DNA of 64,000 nt from Telopea speciosissima (Eukaryota; Streptophyta; Magnoliopsida; Proteales; Proteaceae). The stretch covers positions 56,061,378-56,125,377 of the forward strand of contig NC_057926.1 of NCBI RefSeq assembly GCF_018873765.1, written 5' to 3'. The notes beneath the pieces are model-generated. The model saw only the letters and a program-made list of their open reading frames with translations, was not told the DNA's origin and searched no databases. Made by a program: the position numbers and the translations under genes. Below are positions 12,003-23,796 of this stretch, piece after piece; positions within the stretch are counted from its first letter, which is position 1; every line of letters begins with the position of its first letter.

Positions 12003-14484
12003 ATGGCAACTGTTTCAGTGAAGCAGTTGACAGGAAATCGCTGCTTGGAATTTTTAAGAACTTTGAGACCTATGTTCTTCACTAGGAGGTTCAGTTCCCA
12101 GCTCTTCGTAAGCAGTAAGTTCCATCTCGATCAAGCCTCTGCTTTCTTATTCCTTCTGAAGAATACCCATTTCGTTTTTCATCTTTTCTTCCCTGTTTGC
12201 TAGGGTTATCATATTACACCACAGATAAAGATTTGAAAGAGCTGTTTGAGTCATTTGGTAGAGTCACAGATGGTAAATTTTTTCTTTTTATTCTCTTTAA
12301 TTGTGTTTTCTTTTTCCCTTCCCTTCTGCACTAGAAACATGTTCTTGTGGTTGCTTTTCAGCAAGACTGATTAAGGACCCAACTACCCTGAGGCCTAAAG
12401 GTTTTGGTTTCGTGACTTTTGAATCTGTTACTGAAGCACGCAAGGCATTGCAGGCTATGAATGGAAGGGTATAACTGCCTTTCCTTTAGTTCTTTATCCC
12501 TGATTAAATGTCTACAGAAACTTTATTGTCTTGAGCTTTTTGTTGGTTATTACGCTTTGCACTCTGTATTTTGTTTATGTGCTTTGGTTATTTGATTGAC
12601 CAAGTAAAAGAATTGATATATATTAATTGATCAGTCTGATCTATTACAGCATCAACCTGGTTTTGTGTTTTGTCTTGCTTTTTAGATAGAAAGGCATCAA
12701 GTTTCAATACAGGATCAAGCCTTGGGCTTATGAAACTAACTTAAATCACAGCATTCTTTTTTCTTTCTTCGTATCTGCTGCTGGTAGGTAAGGGACTTGG
12801 GTCCTCTGTAGCGCGACACAGTGTGTAGCACACATCCAATGGACCAGTGTGTTGGGCTGCATGCCCAAGCATTGCGGGCCGTCGGATGATGCGCTACACA
12901 CTGTGTCGTGCTACAGAGGAGCCTCACACGTGGGTAAGTTGCTAGCATAATCCAGATCTGCAATTTAATGCTAGACAATGCAGATATCAGTGGTAGAAAG
13001 TAGGCAAATGGAGTAGTTGTTTTTCAAAAATGTCTTTAAATGCTCAATCTCTTGTGAAAAAAGAGGACAAATCAATAAGTGCTCCCTCCATCTCACTCAT
13101 GTAATTGTTCAATTGTTGCGTTTCTCATATACTTCTTGTATTTGAGACTTTGCTACTTAAGATTTTATATTCCATGAAATAAGTCGCCTAGGAAAGCCTT
13201 TTCCTCGGCCAAGTGTTTTGATTTTAGTAGAGTAACATTGATGCTCATTGTTGTTCTGGAGTAAGCGATGTTATTTTTCTGGTCACCTTTTGAAAAGACC
13301 AAGAATAGCTTCGGAGGATTATATGGTTTTATGGCCTAACATGCATCGAATCATCCTTGCTGATTTAGTTAGTTGTTACTCCATATAAGATGGCAATGCG
13401 GTGGTTTAATGGTTGGGCTACCATATTATGACCCAGATTTACCTTTAGTTGGATTTGTGTTTTGCCTGGTATACTTGTGGCAGGTCTAGCTGGGTTTGCA
13501 CTACAGACAAGCATGACCATCATAATTATTTATAGCCAACATTTCTGTTTATTTATTCTATTGTCTTAATTTTCTATTTAATTTCTCCAACCATCTCCTG
13601 CCTCGTTCTGCTCTTTTCTGTTCATGGGTTGGGTTTGTTTCCACCTTTCGGTCGGCCAGTGCTACCCTTATGCCATCCCTAGCTCCATGTGTCTGTGTGT
13701 TAAATGCTGCTACATTCTACCAAGCATGACTGTGCTTGTATGATGCTTGACTGACTATTTGTTTAAGTCAACCAGCATCATGTTATCACACAAGTTCTCA
13801 AAGGAACAATGCAGTTCTCTCTTCACCACAATCTCCAAATTTAGCCTTCAGAGCTTGTCACGCCCCCCCCCCCTCCCCCACCCAAAAAAAAAAAAAGATA
13901 AAGAGGGAAAGAAAATGAAAATGATGCATGGTAAGTACAAAGAAACGAGAAACACGGTGTGCTATTACACATTTTAATTTCTGGATGCCTTAATCCCCAA
14001 TGGACTGTCTTACACTCTTAACTTGCCGCAGGTGTTAGATATCACAGCACAGCATTGAAGAGGAGGGAGATCCTCTGATAAAATTTACAATTGATTGATA
14101 TGAAACTGTTGGGCATACTTCCACTCTCTTTGTTCACATTTACACATTCACGACGGAGTTGTTTCCTTCTATTCTCTAATTCATTTATCTACGAAGAAAA
14201 TTATTGCCTTGAGTATGAATTAGTGAAACAAAGAATTTTACAAGCTCTCTTCAAATTCTTCGAAGACATAACCATATGCGATCCTTTGAACAATGACTAT
14301 ATGGAAAAGATATCTTCTTATTTATTTGTTAGAAAAGATTGGGCATTAGTTCTGTGATTCTTATTTATTTGTCAGAAAGACCTTTATCATATTTTTACTG
14401 TGTGTCTTATCTTGATACTGTCGACAGATAGTTGGCGGAAGGCTGATATTTGTGGAAGTTGCAAAGACTACAGGACCTGAATGA
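12003..14484 (+). CDS. Small organelle-type RRM RNA-binding protein (four exons, 114 aa)
   Basis: Exons are 12003-12114, 12204-12272, 12362-12468 and 14428-14484, all GT-AG with matching phases, ending in TGA. Residues 1-32 are rich in Arg, Ser, Thr and Phe with almost no acidic residues, a mitochondrial or dual-targeting presequence. One RRM follows: RNP2 LFVSRL (34-39), the TDKDLKELFESFG helix, RNP1 KGFGFVTF (73-80), and a final GGRLIFVEVAK strand. There is no glycine-rich tail, so the protein is nearly a bare RRM. It resembles small plant mitochondrial RRM proteins and organelle RRM (ORRM) editing or splicing factors; RNA processing in mitochondria is inference from that family. Intron 3 (about 2 kb) contains a fold-back element. 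Single ATG in good context; the start is confident. Confidence 0.85.
12790..12935. repeat. GC-rich fold-back (MITE-like) element in RRM intron 3
   Basis: TCCTCTGTAGCGCGACACAG (from 12802) is mirrored by CTGTGTCGTGCTACAGAGGA (to 12920). The arms are about 28 bp with a loop of about 60 bp. The loop contains ATGCCCAAGCATTGCGGGCC, reminiscent of the loops of the elements at 24341 and 58052. The rest of this intron holds a C11 run (13863-13873) and nothing else I can identify. Confidence 0.7.
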
Positions 14485-16991
14485 GGGCAAGGTTGCCACT
14501 TGAAATGCTTTCTTTACCCATTAGTTGTCCTTTTGGTAAAGGCCTTTGTATCCAATATACATAGCTCTTTGGTTACTAAGTTACAGATTCATGTTACCTA
14601 TGAATTCCAAATGACTCTTGTGAAATCTGGATCTGAAAGTTATGTCTTTCACTTCTCCAATCTTTTGCTCGAATTACTCCTTTAGACCACGCAATCAGAT
14701 TGCAATTGGTAATTTTAGTTAGGCGTCTTAAAATTGTTTGAAGTTCATTAGGGAGATTAGTGATAATGTGACATTCCCTTTGTTTTCTAATAGTTTTTCT
14801 TCTGTCATTTAAATCGAGTTTTATTCACTTATGTTGCCTGTTGATTGTTGACTGATTGTGGCAGCAGCTTCAACCAACCTGTTTTAAATGAAGATTGGAT
14901 GGACGCAACAGCTTGAGCAGAACTAACAGATTGGAGTAAGAACAGCAAAAAAAACATAGTTTCTTAACACCCCCCCCCCCCCTCCCTGCCAAACACAAAA
15001 CGAAAGAAAGAAATTCAACCCATATATGGAGTAGATGAATGTGTGCAATTCCAGATTAATAGCTGGACTCCTCTTCTTGGAGAGAATTCTTTTAAGAATT
15101 TTTATTTGGTTAAGTGAATTCTGATGGAACACATGGGATCCACGCAAATACACTCCAAATATGAAACTTGTAAAAGGTGTCTTACTCTGCTTTATATAGG
15201 TGGAAGGTGGAGGACTGTATTGAAGACTCTCGTTTGGGATTGGGACATCGCAGCCAGTGCTCCTAAGATCATAGAAGCAATGCTGCAGAAAAAGATCTGT
15301 TGGCAATGTAGCTTCATAGAAATCATGGATAGAAACAAGTGATGCAGAAATAAATATTTTAGGCGCAATAGAAAGGAGTGCTGTAACCGGAGTGGGTGAA
15401 CCGTCGTAGATAACAGATGGCTGCATAAATATCCTGTTGAAGGGGATGGGGTTTTCTTCGGGCTAGAGAGATGGAATAGATAGGACCCCACAAGTTAATT
15501 CAAGCTGGGGAATTCACACAAGGGATCAAGGATTTCTCAATGAAAAATATGTTATGGACCAAACATGAAAGTTGTTTTCCAGCAGACAGCTATTCCTGTG
15601 ATTCTACTCTCTAACTTGGATTATATATCCAAAAAGGTCCGCTCACGGCCATTCCACATGCTGCCTAGTAGAGGCGTGGTTATCTGAAGCGGATTCTCAT
15701 CAAAATCACTAATCACCCGCCCCAATTGTATGTGGTTGATAATACCCTTCCTCAGTTCAAACCAAGGGTCAGATTAGGTGGCTTAAGAGGTTCCCTTATC
15801 CTTATGTTTTAAGGCTTTGTATTGTTCATTTTTTGTTGGATTTCCAATAATATCCCTCCTTCACTGGGTCCAATTCATGTGATTCAGTGAGACTCGGCAT
15901 CTATTCCATGAAGAATCTGTTGGATCGGTTTATGCTTTGGTTGAAGAGGATTCAGAATAGAATAGGTGATTCAGACGTGTTTTCCAACCAAGCACTGAAG
16001 AAGGAGACGAAAAATGCTACTGTTGCTGCCATCATCAGGGGAATAGACTGCTAAGTGCTAACTGACCTATGGCTTCCAACTATGATTTCCTTCTATTTTT
16101 CAGCTTTACCCTACTAATTATGTGTGAAATCCCAGAGTTCACCACTAACAATCAAAAACATATTAATAAGAAAGAGTTTCTTACCATTTCTTTTGTTGGG
16201 AGGAGGGGAAAGGAGTGTAGGTGCACTTTTTCACACTTAATCTCTTTAACGAAGGGAACTACAACCCCCCCCCCCCCCACCCCAGATAGACAGCGTAAGA
16301 AACAAACTCATCGACCTGCATCAATCATTTGTTTTAAGGCTGAGATAAGGCTGATCCTAGTTCCGGCAAATTGCCAGTTGATCCAAAACAGTCAATCAGC
16401 ATCAAAAGCCATTCAGCGTACCCAGAGTCAACAAGGGAATTGAATGTGTAAGGTGCCTGGATTTTCTTTTTCATTTTAATTCTGAAAGAATTGCTTTGGA
16501 ACCTTGAAAGAACTTGTTAAATAAGGAACCAAAAAGGTACCAAACTAAAATAAGAAACCTAGTCCAGAATCAAGATTTAAAAACTGGGAGAACTGATGAA
16601 ACTACACAGAGGTATGGAAAACGTAGACTTCTGCTGGAGATGTATAAATAAAATTTTCCCTGGTAGACTGCACTAGTATAGAACTGAAACAAAAACAAAA
16701 GTTTCACGGCTTAGCATTTTGGGTAATCTATATTAGCTGGGACTCCAAAATCAGTGAGGGAAGCATACAAACAACATCAATTCAGTGAACCACAGATTGG
16801 CATCCCAAAAATACACAACATATCACTCAAGTATCATAAAGGTGATAACATTTTTCTCCAAATGAGGTCAATTCTGAATATGTTTGTGAATACTGTCTAA
16901 CTCATTTCAGCTGCTATGACAATAATGCCACATACCTTCACAAAAAATTAAAGGCTGAATTTGGCATATAGTTCTATTTTGGTTGGAAGGT
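14485..16991. other. Intergenic spacer between RRM gene and ASF1 3' end
   Basis: It contains the RRM 3' UTR, two poly-C tracts (14970-14982 and 16265-16278), the nad2-like fragment at 15224-15412, and the 3' flank of ASF1. No other coding sequence is supported; longer open frames here are low complexity. Confidence 0.5.
15224..15412 (-). pseudogene. Nuclear fragment of mitochondrial nad2 (NUMT)
   Basis: Read on the - strand, the sequence gives SPTPVTALLSIAPK and then, in a shifted frame, QQIFFCSIASMILGALAAM. These match consecutive parts of mitochondrial NADH dehydrogenase subunit 2 (proton-pumping subunit of complex I). The DNA resemblance continues to GCACTGGCTGCGATG and decays after GAGAGTC. 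It is about 190 bp, frameshifted, and missing the rest of nad2, so it is a nuclear mitochondrial insertion and not a functional gene. Which mitochondrial segment accompanied it on either side is unclear. Confidence 0.8.
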
Positions 16992-19900
16992 TCATGGTTT
17001 CTGCTCGTCAGAAGGATTATCTGATAATGGAGGTGGTTGTTCCCCATTCTCCTTGGTTTCAGTAGGGTGATCAGAGGAAGGTTGTTGCTGTCCTCCGTTC
17101 TCATTGGTCTCAGGGTGGAAATTTATGGGGAACTTCGTTACTCTGGGCTTGTCAGCCAATATATTTCTTTGCACCCTATCTATCAAAACCTTTTGAGGAG
17201 GTTCTTCTGTCAGCTTATCATCATCATAATCATTGTTCACATAGTAGCCCACTCTGACAAACTCCTGCCCTAGATAAGAGCAGGTCAACAGAAGCACCGT
17301 GACCCCAATGATATCCTCCTCAGGGAGCTTTGATGGATCTGGAGGGTCGGCCTGGCAAAAATTCCCACAAAATACAAATCAATATGATGATAGGCAAATC
17401 AAGAACACAGACTAAACTTACACAGCTATTTTTTCACCTCCCTCCAAATGGTTTGACTGGAGCAAAATTGAATTGAAAGATTCAATTTATCGATTATTGG
17501 AATTTACCTGGAAGATAAAGCGATAATTGCCAACATTTACAGGCCCAACAAACACACTCTCTAAGAGTTGGTCGCAACTCTCATCTTCAGCAGATCCTAC
17601 GTAGACGAGTTTCCATTCCAAGTCTGTGTCAGGATGATAAGGTAGAATATTGTTACAATCTGGCAGTAATCAAAGACTGCACTCAAAGTTAACAAGATCA
17701 ACCATGGAGCAACTACGTTTGAAGCTTGTGATATTTACTAGACAAACAACAAACAGAGCAGATCCAATTTTGCTATAAATAAAAAACTTTATTCCTATAT
17801 TTAGCCAGCAATGCAACAGAGAAGAAGCCATTAATATCTTCTTGGTGGAATGTCATTAATTCACCCTGAAAGGATCCGTCAAAAATTAAGCTCTGGAAAT
17901 TCTCAAACATGAATATGTCCTCAGAATAACTCAACCAAATACGACCATAGAGAGTTTTTTCTTTAATGCATTATAAGGCAACTTTCAGTTTCAATGAAAC
18001 AAAGATTTTCAGTTCTCTACTGTAGACGTGAGAATAACCATTTTGAACGCCAAACTAACGAGGACTATAAATTATTCACATCTAAAATCTCCATGTTAAT
18101 TATTCTTAGTATCTACATGTAGCATCATCTTACAGCTTCATGGTTGTGTATTTGGTAAGCTATCAGAAACCGAATAAACTGATATCAGCTATGATTCCAA
18201 AGCAAATACAAACCAATTCTAATAGTTTTCTATTATATGTCAAGCCAGATGGCTATTTAATGCAGCCAAAGATCTGAGACCCTTATATCATCATTTCATT
18301 TTTGTACTTGATAACCCAACAGATAAAGCGTGATAGCTCTAATACAACTAAAATGAGAAACTGGTTCATATAGACCTTTGACGACAAACATGCCTAAAGC
18401 AATGGAGACTATGTACTACAGAAGTGAACTGCTTTCAGTCCACCACGTCAATGATTGATTTGTGAACAAAAATTAGTCATGCATGCTCTGTTGTCCAGGG
18501 CAGCTCAAACATCAATCAATTAGTTAACAAACTAGTCATTTACTTTCTCACTCCACCCCAACTCCATGGTAATGGATTTGGGAACTTGAGGGTTTAAAGG
18601 AGAAGTCAATTTAAATATTCTAACATTACTTTCATGCATGGTACCAGGTTTCGGTTTTGAGCCTGCTTTCAACCAAGCTCAAAACCGAAATTTCGGTCGA
18701 AATCTGTACATTTTTTCTGAAAGTTTCGATCATTGGTTTCTTGGGCCAAATGGCCAAATTAGGTCTTGAAACTTCTAAGAAAAATTTAAAAAAATCACAC
18801 CCAAAATGGTAGTTACGCTGTATACATTCTTTAAAATGGTCTATTCCGCACAATGTTTAGTACTAGAACACATATAATACAAGTAAAGCATTTTAAATAT
18901 GCATTCAGAATGAATAGACATCAAATTATAAACCATTTCATAAATCATGCATCATACATGGTTTGTTACAGAGAGTCACATATATCGGAGTCAACAATAA
19001 CGGCAACAAGTCACCCCTATGCCTACAGTCCTAATCTAGGACTCCAACTTTGAATCTTGCACAAATCTTCCAACAACGCAGCAAATCGTCGCTTCCCCTG
19101 CGTCCTTTTACTGCCCAAATACTTGTTCCAACCTTGTACAACAGTGATTTAGCCATGAAAGCACCAAAACTAGATTTTCCAAACTTCTAAGTCAAAACTA
19201 GACAAAATAAACGAAATGGGTCAAAATTTTCGACCCATTTTGTTCGAAATGTGGAATTTAAAGTGTGGTCAAAGTATCGGTTCTGCTGAAATTTCGACAA
19301 AACGAAACATTTGACCGACATTCAACCGAAACCTCGAAATTTCGGTCAAAATATGTGCAATTCATGGTATCACATAGGGTTTTGTTTCGAACCCTTGCGA
19401 AACTGAAATATTTCGCAGTCTTGCGAAATTTCAGCGAAATTATGTATCATGCTTTCATGTCACATGTACTAATAGAATTAATGCTATGAATGTTATGGAA
19501 CAGATCCGGTTTTTAAATATATGTGGTTGTACTTACGTTATCAGCATTGCCTTAAAATATTACAAAAAGTGTATAGGTGGTTAAAAACAATTCTATATTC
19601 ACTATATAATGAGGGTTAAAAGGCTCTTACACAGCCCTCTAGCATTGTGCTACATGTGACAGGTGATTGGCTATTCCTACTGTTGGATAGAGAGGACACA
19701 GTCTGTATTAGACACATGTCAAATTCATTCAAATACCCCCTTGTATTCGCATGCGTCCCCATGTATGTCCATGCATGCGTACTGGTACTTTGGCCATTAT
19801 TGTACACTTGCCCAAGTCCTGGGTTTTCCAAAGCCCTATTTTGCCACTTAGCAAACTCCGCTTGGGGTGAAATTATATGTGAACAAGGGCCTTGGGGACA

Positions 19901-22900
19901 ACCTGTCCACAGAATTGGGGCTCCAGGAGAGGGAGATTAATTGTGGCCATCTATTTGCCCAAATCAAGGAGCTGAATGACTATTTGATGCAATAATTTAC
20001 CCAATGGGAACTTGTGAAAATTTGAAATACGACCAACCTTAATCATCAGGTGGAGAGGTGATCCATTAGATATAAGGGGAGAGCATTTTCACCTCTACTA
20101 GGCCCTATTTCAACAAGGCATATGCATCTCTTCTCAACAAACAGAGAATATCTTCCTTAGACACCCCTCAATCCCAAAAAAGGAGATTATATGTTGACTA
20201 GACATTCTTGGTCTTTTTCTTCATAAGAAACATTAAAACCAACCTAAAACTATGGAAAAAACAAATGCTTGGTTAATGCAGAGGATCTTCTTCCAGATAG
20301 TTGTGTAAAAATTACCTCTTCAGCCAGACCAAGTTCAGAAGTTCAATAAAAGGCAGTTGGACTTCCAATTCAAGGGTTGAACCCCTTTCAGGTTTAAGGT
20401 GGGAAACCATTTTAGTTGCAAAAAGGGAAACAGGGGGGAAAAAAGGTAAAGGGAAGTTTGGAGGCAACTCAGGCAAGTCCAAAAATGGTACATAGTTTGG
20501 ATGTCAAAACCAAATATCCAATGTTACAAACAAATGTCAGTTCCCTATCAGTATGTTCGCCTAGATCTATATTAACCACTTAAGTAAGGATTTCTTGCTT
20601 TTAAAAAAACATAAAGGAAGAATGAAATAGTACTAGCTATTAAGCAAAACAATTGCTTGCTAAACATGCATCTAAAATGGTCCACCAGATACATCAACAA
20701 TTAGAACATAAATAACTTAAATAGTTTTTCATTCAGAGATGTTAGATGCATTTCTGCCATGGAAATCTCAGTTTTCAAGTTCTCTAAACCTTAACATTGA
20801 AGTAAAAATGAAATCGTGCAACCAAAACCAGAATATTTTAGATGGTTCTTTAATTAAGGTTTCACTTTAAATGAGGGTGAGAGGGAAAAAAGGAAGAGAA
20901 GTGGATTTAAACGTAAATATATCCAACGTTTTGCTTCAAAATTTCAACACCAGACATAAGGTGGCTGGAACAATAATTCCAGGATTTTTTCTCGAAATTA
21001 TTGAACTGTGCAATGACTTAGTAACCCCACCATCCCACTTGCCTATGAACAACATTCTCTATGGCACAACCCCCTCCATCTCTCTCATATAACGACATTA
21101 TGCACACCTATAAAAGAAAATCTTAGTCACAAATTTCCATAACTATTAATTCCTTTCTCCCCTCCCATTCTCTTCTTCACCCTTGCCAAAAAATCTCTTC
21201 AATCTAATCTCCCATTAAACCACTTAAATCTGAATAACTAATTTGTAGTATATTCTCTCCATCCACTTAATTAAGAAACTATGCACAGCTTCCCCCCCCC
21301 CCTTCTTCCCCTCGCTTTAAAATTCTGAATCCCTCAAATTTAATACCAGAATGTCTCCCTTTATCCTATCAAATTAAAAGCATTTGTTTGTTTCTAAGGT
21401 AGTTAACAACCAAAAAGGGGGAACTTATTTTATATAGAAAACTTCAAATGCATGCAAAAACACATTAAAAAAATTGCCAAAAGGAAGTGGTTATTCATGT
21501 TACTTAGTGTCATAGTTTCTTTTATAAAATTTCTCATACTATTCATTGTAATATTTCCCAACAATGCAACATTCCCCCCAACCCTTGGCCCTTCTCTTAA
21601 CAACATTTTGAAACACCTCAAAACAAGAATACATGGAATTCATTTGTGAAGCCTTCTATTAACAGCATTTTATAAAGGAAAATGTTCAAACTCAGATTTG
21701 TACCATTATTTTTTTTTCTCACTTCACATTTCATTGGCAACTGGCACAGCAAAACACTTTCTATAGTACAACTACAATTATAGGGCAAGCTCATATGAAA
21801 GATATCGAAAACTCCTCAAAAAGAAAGAAAGAGAGAAGAATGCAAGCACACGTGATATTAGACATCACAATTTCATATTTGCACACGTGCATTGGATTTG
21901 TAGATAGGGCCCTTAGTAGAGGGGATTCCTCTAGAGAAGAGCTTCCTTCTCTTTGGACAAGTTTGCAGTTCTCCCTGATAGAGGATCATGAAAACATTAT
22001 GGTAGTAAGAGACTCCTAAGCTATTGGCAGGCGACGCTGATTACTTTTCTAGTCAGGGTGTGATCCAGTAATAAATCTGTTAGGGCACTGAAATCCCCCC
22101 CCCCCCCAATGACTCGTGGCTTTGTTCTTCTTTTCCCTCTATGTATTTCTTTTTGTTATCTTGCTATTTATGGGAGGTTGTATCATTATCCATTCTCTCC
22201 AATAAAGAAAGTTACTCATCTATAAATAAATAAAACTCGCCAGTGACCAGCACATCCTAATAAGAAGATTCAACCTCTACTTTCATTTCCCATACAAACA
22301 TGCAGAGACAGGTGGACAGCCCCTTTTTATTTCTTGTATACAAACATCCCAATATCTATGGACCTTTTATGAACAAAATGTCCACAGCATATAAGATACT
22401 AGCATATATACATTAAGAAATGGGTGCCTTTATTTATTTTTTTAGTTATTCATCCAAAAAAAAAAAAGAATTGGGTGCCTCAATTATGGCATTAACAATG
22501 ATAATCTAATACGACATGTAACACATTAGGCAAAAGTAACTCCACGACTTTCTTAGTGACCCCATGGTTTGGAAGATTTGTTTCCTCTCTCGCTAAAAAT
22601 ATAAATCACTAACCTTTTGGTCAAGTAAATTTCTTTCATAATTTCCAAACCTAGCCCCTTCAAATAAGTTATTGTGCTTAAGTAGTTAATCAATTTTCAT
22701 ATAAAGCAAATCCCTCAAAGTGTTTGGTTTCAACAATTTTAACACAGATTAGCAGTAAAACTTATCATAATTCTTGATTACGATAAAAACATGCACCAGT
22801 CTTCATTACTTAAAATATCATTATTTCTAAATTAGTTGAATTAATCATTTAAAGCCAATATTTGGATGTATAAAACAGTCACTTCCTCCTCCATTTGTTA

Positions 22901-23796
22901 ACATGGAACAGATTTTTTAATCTTCATCAATATAGTATCTACCAATAAATGATAAAACACAAAATGAATAACAATGTAGAACATGATTCCAAAAAACTCC
23001 ATTACATGTGATGATATTGCACAAAAATGATATTAGACATCACAATTTCAGATTTGCAGTGTTACTGCTTCATGCAATTTATGTTTCTATGGTCCTAAGC
23101 CAACCCTTCATTTATGCTTCATTACCGTATCTTATTCCTGCAAGCTAATAGTATCAATTGGGTATCCAAAAAGTTGCCTATTCGCTTTGAAGATTTGTAA
23201 TGTGTTAATGAAAATATTTGAAAAACCCTAAAAATTAAAACTTTCCCAATTACTATCTAATTTGTAAGATTTCAGTTGATGCTTATGCAAACCTCTGCGA
23301 GGAAACAAAACAATAGCAACTCACATGAATAAGAGAAAACCCCAAGAAATCTTCTCACATTCTATCCATAAAACCAATTCGTAGCTTCGAATATATTCAA
23401 CTATAAAAACTAGAAGTTCTAATATCTGAAACACCTGCCATGACAACAGACCCTTTCCCCTCAAATTCAAAGTTCCGCTTTCTACTTCACTGATGAAATA
23501 ATTAGATATACACAAAAGATAACGAGCAACACAAACTCCAAAAAACAATTTATTATCATTTCGTAAACCCTATTTGTACACACCCACCAAGAAAACTACA
23601 TAAAGATTGAAGAACCTGATGACTCGTACAAACCTTTGAATAAACGAGGAAGAAAGAAAAAAAAAAAAAAAAAAAACAAGTAAATACCGTCTTTGAGAGG
23701 AATCAAGCACTCGTAAGATATCTCGAACTTAAAGGGGTTGAGAAACGGTGCAGGATTATCCAAGACCGCAACGTTCGTAATGTTCACAGCACTCAT
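16992..23796 (-). CDS. ASF1: Histone H3-H4 chaperone ASF1 (three exons, 194 aa)
   Basis: Exons on the - strand are 23796-23688, 17623-17508 and 17351-16992, GT-AG with phases 1 and 0. The protein begins [19 protein letters not shown] and carries the whole ASF1 immunoglobulin-like core: [76 protein letters not shown] and [19 protein letters not shown]1 binds the H3-H4 dimer and hands it to CAF-1 or HIRA during replication-coupled and other nucleosome assembly in the nucleus. After about residue 157 comes a plant-type tail with two imperfect copies of a T-x-ENG-x-Q-x-P-x-SD-x-P unit. Intron 1 is about 6.06 kb. The 5' end faces the pKIWI502-like gene across 1.16 kb. Start is certain from family conservation. 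Confidence 0.97.
18635..19465. repeat. TTTCG-rich non-autonomous repeat, copy 2
   Basis: It begins with CATGGTACCAGGTTTCGG and AAAACCGAAATTTCGGTCGA, and ends around CCTCGAAATTTCGGTCAAAA and TTCATGGTATCAC, so its ends are partly inverted relative to each other. The interior matches 7740-7960 block for block. Non-coding; lies in ASF1 intron 1. Confidence 0.6.
21790..22245 (+). other. Possible retroposon 3' region
   Basis: A short frame ending [12 protein letters not shown] is followed by T-rich DNA and CTCCAATAAAGAAAGTTACT with an A-rich end. This is the layout of many plant L1-type LINE 3' ends. Weak evidence only; the family is unproven. Confidence 0.25.

Larger units (their letters stand above)
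17624..23687 (-). other. ASF1 intron 1, 6 kb
   Basis: Besides the repeat at 18635-19465, the intron holds poly-C runs at 21292-21302 and 22095-22107. It also has a possible retroposon tail at 21790-22245, and a 30-bp motif TGATATTAGACATCACAATT repeated at about 21853 and 23029. No exon-like coding segment was recognised in either strand. Confidence 0.6.

Noticed and set aside
14923-15426. A 167-codon - strand open frame as a gene
   Set aside because: Only its first part resembles nad2, in a frame that soon leaves the nad2 sequence. The rest is unrelated and there is no gene structure, so it is called a nuclear nad2 fragment instead.
19647-19940. A 97-codon + strand frame inside ASF1 intron 1
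   Set aside because: No recognisable family, no splice context, and it lies in the intron of a gene on the other strand.
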